Part shown: in pieces, positions 1 through 6,065 of the stretch
Numbering within the stretch: the stretch's first letter is position 1
Layout: each line of letters begins with the position of its first letter
Source of the DNA: Candidatus Avacholeplasma faecigallinarum
GTDB taxonomy: Bacteria > Bacillota_I > Bacilli_A > Acholeplasmatales > Anaeroplasmataceae
DNA: 6,065 bases
Assembly (NCBI GenBank): GCA_018715825.1
Contig: DVKU01000013.1
Location: forward strand, 1-6,065
Reading direction: 5' to 3'
Notes under the pieces: generated by a model
The model's database searches: none
What the model was told of the DNA's origin: nothing
Seen by the model: only the letters and a program-made list of their open reading frames with translations
Program-made: the position numbers and the translations under genes

Positions 1-993
1 TTGTTGTAATAAAGAATCTAGGGTTGTGATATCAGATTTAAAATAAGCTTTAAAATTATCAGAGAATTGATTATATTGTTGTATTATATTGGGAATTTCT
101 ACAACTAAATCTATGTTAGCACCATGTTCAATAATTTGGCCTATATTCTTATCTAGACTAATTACATAAGAATTATAAATAAAATCACTTAAATCATCAT
201 AGACTACATTATAATCAAAACCATCTATAGTTAAATTAAGTAATTTATCTAAATTTAATTTAACATATAAATCCTCAGCCTGTTGTAAATCTAATCCATT
301 GCATTCATTTATATAATTATTGATTGTATCATTTAAATAATTATTAATGGCATTTGTATAATTTGTTACTACTAAATTATATTTAGAATATTGCTCACTA
401 TAGATTAGCATAAATGCTTGTAAATAAGATTCAGATAAAGAATTAATTTTTGTAATTAGATTATCTAAATCATTCTTATACATATTAATAGCATCTAAAT
501 TATTAGTAAAATCATATTCATCTAATTCAGTGAAACTATCAATTTGATCAGCAAGAGGCTTCAAATCCTCGACCACTATAAGCATATAAATCTCATAATA
601 TGATTTTAAAGTTTCCTCAGATAATATTTTATTATCATCAAAATAAACATATGCATCATAAGCATTTAAAATTTCCTCACGAGAAATGCCTTCAATACCA
701 GCTGCTATATATTTTTCAACATTAGCAACAATACTATCATATGAATTCTTATAATAATCATATAGCTCTATAAATTCTGCTACTTTAGTAGTTGAATAGG
801 AATTTTTAGCAATTTCAGACATACCATCAAGATAAGCTTGTGTTTCAATTAATAAATTGTAATACTCTTCAGTAAACTGAAATTCGCTTATACTGTTTAC
901 CATTTCTTTAGCAGTCTTTATTTCCTCTTTAGCAATAGTATATTTTTCTTGATTAGCCTTATCCTTGTAACTATCAAAATAATTATCATCTAA
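1..993 (-). other. Helical, acidic, Tyr-rich C-terminal-side region with repeated helical modules
   Basis: From about residue 1691 the alternating-strand pattern stops and long amphipathic helices begin, rich in Tyr, Glu, Asp and Lys (for example QEKYTIAKEEIKTAKEM, 1705-1721). A loose pattern recurs about every 60-80 residues: an aromatic helix end, an acidic or Ser/Lys turn, then a helix with Leu and Tyr. Examples are YLDGMSEIAKNSYSTTKVAE (1744-1763), YDAYVYFDDNKILSEETLKS (1802-1821), LITKINSLSESYLQAFMLIY (1869-1888) and YNQFSDNFKAYFKSDITTLD (1996-2015). This resembles the small three-helix spacer modules of many Bacillota cell-surface proteins. That is family-level knowledge applied by eye, not a profile hit. 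The region continues past position 1, where more modules or an anchor may lie. Confidence 0.55.
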
Positions 994-3900
994 TAGGCCT
1001 GTGTGGCTTATAGTTATAACTAATTCTGTAGGATTAAATGTCTGGTGACGATATCCTGATAATACTACTCTTAAATTATTAAAACTACCATCCGCATTTT
1101 TAGTATATACTATTTGAACATCAGAAATATCCATATTAAAATTAACAATACTATCGATAAGACTTGTAACAGTACTATTATTTAAAGAATTGATTTCCTC
1201 ATAAACCAAATCAACTAATTTTCTCCATAAGCCATTAACAGTATCTACGGCTTGACTTCCTAAAGTAATAGTAATGCTATTATTATCGTTATTTGTTGTA
1301 AAGCCACTAATTATTCTATTTAATAAATCATTTAAATAAATTATTGATGGTTGTGATGAATCACCCTGTGAACTACTTAGCATATCTTTTAAATCCACTA
1401 GTGATTCAGTAATTGAAAAGCTAATTCCAGCGGCATCACCATTAACGATAACATATAAATAGCCATCACCTACATAAAATACCTCAATATAAATATTTAC
1501 AGTTATTAATAAATTTGTTTTAGCTTCTATTTTGATGTCAGCACTTAAATTGAATGATTCCCAAATATTATTACCATTTAATATAGATTGTAAATCAAAG
1601 TAAATGCCTAAATTGCCACTAACATTAACTGTTTTAATTAAACTGCTTTCAATTTGTAGAGGAATATTAATACTAAAATTCTGACCACTAGCAAAATCCA
1701 TACTAGTGAAGCCCTTAATTATTTCTAAAACATCTAAAACTCTTATAGCAAAAGGATGTTCAAGGAAGTTTTCGGTAAGAATATAAGAATCTTTTTCCTC
1801 TTGTGTCATACTTACACAATAGCTTGAAATAATTGTTTTAGCTTCTAAAGAGGCCCCTATATCTATACCTAGCATAGCTAAATCAATTGCTAAATTAAAG
1901 TTTGCACTTTCATTTGTTAAATTATTAACTGTAAAACTAAACTCATTTATAGATAAATCATTGCCTATTAAATTAGTTAAGCTATCACCAAGTATTGCTA
2001 AAAGCTCATCAGATAATGTAACACTCAAGCAATCAGTATTAGTATTAAATTTAATATTATTAATTATAGAAATTATACTGCTAATTAAACTTGAATTAAT
2101 ATTACTATCATTTATAGTTGTTGAATTTAAATTAATATGATATTGAGGAATAATATATTTATATTTAGTATTCATAGAATCTAAATATATAACTCCATCT
2201 AATATTGTTAAGGTTATTGGATCATAATATTCTGATGTAATATCTAGTTTTAATTCAATTGCCTTAAAGGCATTTTCACCCTTTAATAGTTCAATTAAAT
2301 CTAATTTAAATTGCATATTATATGGCAATAAGATTTGATAACCTAAAGCATCTACAGTAAGTAAGCCCTCTGATGAAATACCATTTTCTAAATTTTCAAA
2401 TAATGAAACTATATTTTCAACAGGTAGATAATTAGTATCTAATAATATAACATCCTCATTACCATAGGTTAACTCTAAATTATTTATGATAAAGCTATTT
2501 ACATTACCACTTATATTTATAGATTCTCTAGACATATTTAATTTTAAATTAATATTTTCTATACCCATTATATTAAAGATAGCATCTAACGAAAATTGAT
2601 TATTATTGAACTTAACTTCATTTATATTAATTAATAAAGATGAAATTATTTCATTAATAGAAACTGAATTATCGATGCTTAATCCAACATTAGAAATTAA
2701 TTCAGTAATTGTAGAAATTATTGTATTTAAATCATTTTGATTAAATACTAATTTTAAATTATTGAAATTAACGTATAATTTGTTATCTAAATAAGTTAAT
2801 TGTAAATTTAAATTTTCCTCTTCAACCTTAACCATTAAATTTAAACTTATATTTAAATCTTTAGTAATAAGTGCATTTCCAACAATATTAATTTGATCAT
2901 ATGATAAATCTATATCAATGTTAAAAGACTTTGAATTACTAAAATTATAAATAGTGCTATTTAAAATTTCAATAAAGTTTTCAACGTCTTGAGCACTAAT
3001 ATATATAATATTGTTAGAATCTATAGTTATTTCTTTTAAATCAGTTTTATAAATATTAGCCTTTAAAGTAAATAGATCATTATTAACCTCAACCTCTAAG
3101 CCTGATTGCGCCAATGACATTGATATGCTAATAATAGCCAAACTTGGTATTACTGATGATAAATCAATCTCTATACTTGATGATGAATTTAACTTAATAG
3201 TATTTAATAGTGTATTTATATTGCTTAAATCCATTTGTAAACTACCACTATTAAAGCTTGGCATAACTGATTGGATAATAGTATCAATTGCCTGAATTTC
3301 AATTTTAAATGTTTGTTTAAAGAAGCTTAGATAAATATAATTATCAACAATCTTAATAGTAGAGTAAATATTATTATCCATTACATTTGCTTCTACATTG
3401 ATTAATATATCATAGCCATTATCACCTAAAACAAAGCTAATAGGTAAACTAATTTTAACAGGATATATCGTATTATTTATTGACAAATTTATAGATGCAT
3501 CTACATCAATGTTAAATGATGATTTACCAATTAATGAAGCTAAATACATAATATCATCTATCAATAATGATAAATCATAATAATTATTGCTCTCATCTAA
3601 AGAAATTTCTCCATCATAGCCTTCATAGATATTAAGGCTTAAATTAAATAGGTCACTAAACAAAACATTAAATCCATTTTCTTTATCCTTAATAGCAATG
3701 CTAATCTTATTTAAATCAGCTATGAAATTATTTAATAAAATATCAGCACTAATCTCTGTATCTACTAATTTTAAATTAGCCAAAATATTACTAAAGTCAG
3801 TAGAAAGAACTAAGGTAATGATACTATCTAAGTTAAAGCCTGATACATTAGATATACCAACTATTTCATATAATTTATCTATTTGAATATAACCATAGAT

Positions 3901-6065
3901 ATTATTTAATTTTATAAATAATACTTGATTTAACTCTAAATTATTTAATGTATAATTATCAAAGTAAGCTAAGTTAAGGTCTAAAGATATTTCCTTATAC
4001 ATTACATTTAAAGAGATATTAGCCTTTAATTGATTGCTAAAATCAACCTTTGCTAAGCCTATTACTTTAATATTCTGATAATTACCATTAAATTCTAAGG
4101 TTAATGATTTAGTATTTATAATTGTTAAAATATCGTCAATCAAAAATTGCAAATAGCTTAAATTCTCATATTCTTCATCTTTAACATTTATTATTCCATC
4201 AAAATCAGCAAGCTCTAAATTGATTGATAAATTATCTATCATAGTATCTATATTTAAATTACCATCATTTGTTATAGCTATTTTAATTTCGTTTAAGCCT
4301 AGCATAAATTGTTCAAAATTTAATGTTAGGTTAGTATTATTTTCTACTGCTTCAAAATCCTTAATTAGTTTATCATAATCAATACTTAAAATAATATTAA
4401 TTATACTGCTAGGATTTAAATCTATCATAAAAGTATTGACATCTAAATATTTAGATAGCATATTAATTAAATCATTAGTACTAATTTTTAACTTTATATT
4501 ATCTAATTGTAAATAAATATTATCATTTATATATTTAATATTTAGGGCTTTATAATTATTTTGATAAGCAATATTTAGATTTATATCAACCAAAATACTC
4601 TTAGAAAAATCTATATTTGCATATCCAGATAATTCAAAATCATTTAAGGTAGTATCAAATATAACTTGTAATTTTTTATTTGTAATAATTTGATAAATGT
4701 TTTCAAATATATAATCTAAATTAGAAATTTCATCGAAGTCTGTTTTATCAACATCAGCAATACTTTCATTTGAAGGTGTTAACTTTAAAGAAATGTCAAT
4801 GCCTTCAATATTTAAACTTGTATTAGCTTCTAATAGCCCATATGTATCATCATTGTAACTAAAATTAAATTCCAGTGGTAAAGAAATACCCATTAAATCT
4901 AAATTTGCCTTAACATTAATTAAATTACCATCGGCATTTTTAACAACTGTAGCATTATTTAAATCTGATATTATTTTGTTTACATCTAAACTAGTATCGT
5001 TTAAAGGTAAAAACATATTAATTAATGAAGTCAAATCTGAGACACTACCCTTTAGTTTTAAATTTCCAAGGGCTAAATATAAGACATCGCTATATTCAAT
5101 ATAAATATCATCAAACTTCAATTTCACTTTAACATTTTCTAAATCTGATATATTTAAAGAAGCTATAGCATTAATTACATTACCATTTATATTTATAGTT
5201 AAATTAAGATTCTTATCTGTTCCATCAGTATTTTGTAAGGATGACGTTATCATAGTTATTACATCATCTTCCATTACAACTTCATCATCACCATCAACAG
5301 GTTGTAATGATTCATATTGCTTAAAAAAATTATAATCGTTTTCAGCAAATTCAACATTAGAATATGAAAATTTTTCTACACAATTTGTCTTAGAAACAGC
5401 CTCAATTCCCATGGACTTAACCTTATATTCTTCCTGAACATGAGACTCAAGTAATGTCCAATTGCCATCAAAGGTATAATCAATTAAAATTGAATAAAAT
5501 TGTGGTACAATTGTTGAGTTGGCATTTGTTAGTACCTCACGACGATACCAAAATGGAGCGTAATCCTCTCCGGGATTTAATGACATACTAATAGTATAAG
5601 TATTATCATCATTAATCTTCAATTCTGATATTTCTAAAATTGTTTCCTCACAAATTATATAGCCAGTAGCCTGATAAGGCATCCAACCATATCTTTTAAT
5701 ATATGCAGAATTTGAAATACATTCAGGCTGATCTTGTTTCCAAATTGTATCAAAGCCGTTTATTCTATCAGCATCTCGAAGCAAAACCTTATTATCTAAA
5801 AAATATTTTTGCTTACCACTTGAAACCATTCCTTCAGAGATAGTTGAAAGTAAAGCTTTATTATCTTTAACAACTCTTTTAGTATAAATATCGATAGTTG
5901 CTACTGAAGCCTCAGATGTACCTGTAGTTATGGCTTCAAATTCATTAGTATTTTGAAGTTTCCATAATACATAGGCAATATTATCAAGTGAAGTATGATT
6001 AGTAGGTAAACTACCATCAGATGGTATTTCCTTTAAAGTAGTTTTATATTTTGCTTCACTTTCCT
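1..6065 (-). CDS. Interior of a giant repetitive, probably surface or secreted protein (partial at both ends)
   Basis: I do not recognise a named gene. Translating the whole window on the minus strand gives 2,021 consecutive codons (6063 to 1) with no stop. This is decisive in DNA so AT-rich, because chance frames close within tens of codons. The first in-frame Met is residue 79 and the 78 residues before it already look like folded protein, so the start lies upstream of 6065. No signal peptide, membrane segment, LPXTG motif or stop is visible. In order there is a LolA/LppX-like mixed domain (residues 1-261), seven divergent tandem beta-rich units (about 262-1690) and helical modules (about 1691-2021). 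Asn, Ile, Leu, Asp, Ser and Lys dominate. Arg, Trp, Cys and His are almost absent from the array. No catalytic motif is seen. This composition and modular design suit an extracellular protein of a low-GC Gram-positive-type bacterium, but location and role are inferred. No frameshift is evident. Confidence 0.95.
994..1764 (-). repeat. Array unit 7, terminal and extended (residues about 1434-1690)
   Basis: This last and longest unit starts with the helix FAIRVLDVLEIIKGF. Strands NFSINIPLQIESSLIKTVNV and FNLSADIKIEAKTNLLITVN follow. The signature is VGDGYLYVIVNGDAAGISFS (1531-1550, marker Tyr1537), which lacks the Asn-x-Lys strand. A Ser/Gln-rich linker and a helix pair including GLWRKLVDLVYEEINSL are inserted before the final strands (VQIVYTKNADGSFNNLRVVL, then ELVITISHTGLL). 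Arg, Trp and His reappear here, so composition returns toward normal at the end of the array. Confidence 0.55.
1345..1377 (-). other. Ser/Gln-rich low-complexity linker in unit 7
   Basis: Residues 1563-1573 read SSSQGDSSQPS. This short polar stretch without apolar residues interrupts the otherwise regular strand/helix pattern and probably is a flexible loop. The NNDNNS stretch about 20 residues later is similar in character. Confidence 0.5.
1765..2421 (-). repeat. Array unit 6, divergent and longer (residues about 1215-1433)
   Basis: The helix ENIVSLFENLENGIS precedes a divergent strand set (LLTVDALGYQILLPYNMQFK, AIELKLDITSEYYD). Its signature is partly eroded: LDGVIYLDSMNTKYKYIIP (1288-1306 region, marker Tyr1293). 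The second half carries a helix-rich insert (LISSIISIINNI, LLAILGDSLTNLIG), then strands FSFTVNNL and FNLAIDLAMLGIDIG. Two cysteines (1345 and 1416) are the only ones in the array. A charged, helix-like segment (SMTQEEKDSYIL) leads to unit 7. Confidence 0.55.
2422..2994 (-). repeat. Array unit 5 (residues about 1024-1214)
   Basis: The helix QDVENFIEILNSTIYNF is followed by strands KSFNIDIDLSYDQINIVGNA and LNISLNLMVKVEEENLNLQL. The signature is a strong copy: YLDNKLYVNFNNLKLVF (1091-1107, marker Tyr1097) with NQNDLNTIISTI after it. The second half includes LININEVKFNNNQFSLDAIF, MGIENINLKLNMS and INISGNVNSFIINNLELTYG. Arg1179, near its end, is the first arginine since residue 175. Confidence 0.72.
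2995..3576 (-). repeat. Array unit 4 (residues about 830-1023)
   Basis: The helix YDLSLLIDDIMYLASLIGKS repeats the LIDDI start of unit 3. Strands NIDVDASINLS and IYPVKISLPISFVLGDNGYD follow; the latter recalls GISLPLEF of unit 1. The signature is VDNYIYLSFFKQTFKIEI (906-923, marker Tyr911) followed by a helix AIDTIIQSVM. The second half is Ser-rich (IKLNSSSSIEIDLSS, 956-970) and then LEVEVNNDLFTLKANIY (989-1005). It contains no Arg, Trp, Cys or His. Confidence 0.65.
3577..4164 (-). repeat. Array unit 3 (residues about 634-829)
   Basis: This is the closest relative of unit 2. The helix LQFLIDDILTIINTKS leads into LTLEFNGNYQNIKVIGLAKV and DFSNQLKANISLNVMY. The signature is degenerate here: NQVLFIKLNNIYGYIQID (712-729), with Phe716 replacing the marker Tyr and the Lys strand reading YGYI. 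The second half, NLDSIITLVLSTDFSNIL (744-761) and LNKISIAIKDKENGFNVLF (784-802), parallels unit 2 closely. A YxEGYDGEISL turn closes it. The small plus-strand open frame at 3698-3886 overlaps this unit and is an antisense shadow. Confidence 0.72.
4165..4725 (-). repeat. Array unit 2 (residues about 447-633)
   Basis: The unit opens with an amphipathic helix (SNLDYIFENIYQIIT), then strands NKKLQVIFDTTLNDFELSGY and ANIDFSKSILVDINLNIAYQ. The clearest signature copy follows: YINDNIYLQLDNIKLKIS (511-528, marker Tyr517) with NDLINML after it. The second half has a helix/strand segment PSSIINIILSIDYDKLI (551-567) and a strand pair around LNEIKIAITNDG (590-601) and NLSINLEL (611-618). It matches unit 3 element by element, including ANIDFS versus AKVDFS. 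It contains no Arg, Trp, Cys or His. Confidence 0.72.
4726..5280 (-). repeat. Array unit 1 (residues about 262-446)
   Basis: This is the first of seven divergent protein-level repeats. After a short helix (VITMITSSLQ) come alternating polar/apolar strands (LNLTINING, ASLNISDLENVKVKLKF). The signature follows: YSDVLYLALGNLKLKG at 324-339, with Tyr329 as marker and SDLTSLINMF as the following helix. The second half (about 355-430) holds LINVKANLDLMGISLPLEF and NTSLNIEGIDISLKLTPS, again alternating strands. There is no Arg, Cys, Trp or His. Unit limits are approximate, set by the recurrence of the helix before the strands. DNA-level identity with other units is not obvious, so the duplication is old or diversified. 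Confidence 0.65.
5254..5304 (-). other. Acidic linker between the first domain and the repeat array
   Basis: Residues about 254-270 read LQPVDGDDEVVMEDDVIT or nearly so. This cluster of seven Asp/Glu with Gly and Pro separates the Trp-containing domain from the first repeat unit. It looks like a flexible domain boundary. The exact limits are a judgement by eye. Confidence 0.5.
5281..6063 (-). other. N-terminal-side domain, possibly LolA/LppX-like lipoprotein fold
   Basis: Residues 1-261 differ in composition from the rest. They hold five of the seven Trp (34, 108, 127, 172, 202), most of the window's prolines and arginines, and three Cys (115, 138, 228). A helix around residues 27-37 (DNIAYVLWKL) is followed by Thr/Ser-rich strands to about residue 75. 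Next comes a hairpin-like KQKYFLDNKVLL stretch (84-95), a Trp/Tyr-rich segment (YGWMPYQATGYII, 125-137), and strands ending at a WTLLESHV...EEYKV region (202-215). Helix, strand meander, a 'yfldnkv' strand, then a long second sheet is the pattern of LolA/LppX/LprG-type lipid-binding lipoproteins. I infer that resemblance by eye and not from a profile match. The domain starts before the window, so an upstream signal peptide or lipobox cannot be seen. It could instead be an unrelated beta-sandwich. Confidence 0.5.

Noticed and set aside
3698..3886. Plus-strand 62-codon open frame starting with ATG
   Set aside because: It lies antisense inside the 2,021-codon minus-strand frame, has a composition set by the opposite strand, has no convincing ribosome binding site and shows no recognisable domain.
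5827..5829. Met at residue 79 as the translation start
   Set aside because: The 78 residues before it read as ordinary protein with a Trp-containing helix and strands. What follows it is not a signal peptide, so an internal Met is more likely.
1..6065. Mycoplasma-type genetic code (TGA as Trp)
   Set aside because: All seven Trp codons are TGG and there is no in-frame TGA across 2,021 codons, so nothing in the window calls for the alternative code. This does not prove the standard code.
1..6065. Non-coding AT-rich DNA, or a decayed gene
   Set aside because: One frame is open end to end without a frameshift, with coherent amphipathic strand patterns and repeated motifs. The other frames are densely stopped.
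1..6065. Promoters, terminators, -10-like TATAAT matches and small inverted repeats
   Set aside because: In DNA this AT-rich, such matches are everywhere by chance, and all fall inside the open reading frame.
1..6065. CRISPR array or DNA-level tandem repeats, suggested by recurring taaatttaa-like strings
   Set aside because: The recurring strings are common codons (TTA, AAT, AAA) of the minus-strand gene. No identical spaced repeat units of CRISPR length were seen, and the real repetition is at protein level only.
1..6065. Eukaryotic (for example Plasmodium-like) origin, given the Asn-rich AT-rich coding
   Set aside because: There are no introns or Asn homopolymer runs, and the modular lipoprotein-like and helical spacer design fits low-GC bacteria better. 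It cannot be strictly excluded from one gene.

Overview
The window lies entirely inside one very large protein-coding gene on the minus strand. The frame whose codons end on plus-strand positions 1, 4, 7 and so on stays open for all 2,021 complete codons (positions 6063 down to 1). Neither its start nor its stop codon is in the window. I see no other gene, RNA, mobile element, CRISPR array, promoter or terminator, and there is no intergenic DNA. Residue numbers below count from the first complete codon at 6063..6061, not from the true start.

Organism: the DNA is extremely AT-rich (about 20-25% GC in lines counted by eye, dropping to 10% in places). The coding strand relies heavily on TTA, AAT, ATT, AAA and GAT codons. 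Tryptophan is always TGG (seven times) and no in-frame TGA occurs, so nothing points to the mycoplasma code. I infer a low-GC Bacillota or Mollicutes-like host bacterium, for example an uncultured gut lineage near Erysipelotrichia, RF39 or Acholeplasma. Taxonomy cannot be fixed from this window.

Layout in protein order (right to left on the plus strand): residues 1-261 are a mixed alpha/beta, Trp- and Pro-containing domain that looks like a LolA/LppX-type lipoprotein fold. A short acidic linker follows. Residues about 262-1690 are seven degenerate tandem units of about 185-255 residues. Each has an amphipathic helix, a run of amphipathic beta strands around a recurring signature (acidic turn, hydrophobic-Tyr-hydrophobic strand, Asn-hydrophobic-Lys strand, then Asp-Leu and a short helix), and a second half of further strands. 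The signature Tyr or its equivalent falls at residues 329, 517, 716, 911, 1097, 1293 and 1537. Residues about 1691-2021 are helical, acidic and Tyr-rich, resembling the small helical spacer modules common in Gram-positive surface proteins, and run off the left edge.

Interpretation (inference): this is the interior of a giant secreted or surface-attached protein. A lipid-binding-like beta domain may have been amplified into a long array and carried on a helical stalk. The array is chemically odd: no arginine for 1,003 consecutive residues (176-1178), no tryptophan from 203 to 1500 and no cysteine from 229 to 1344. I do not recognise a named gene. Function, export signal and wall or membrane anchor remain unproven because both ends lie outside the window.
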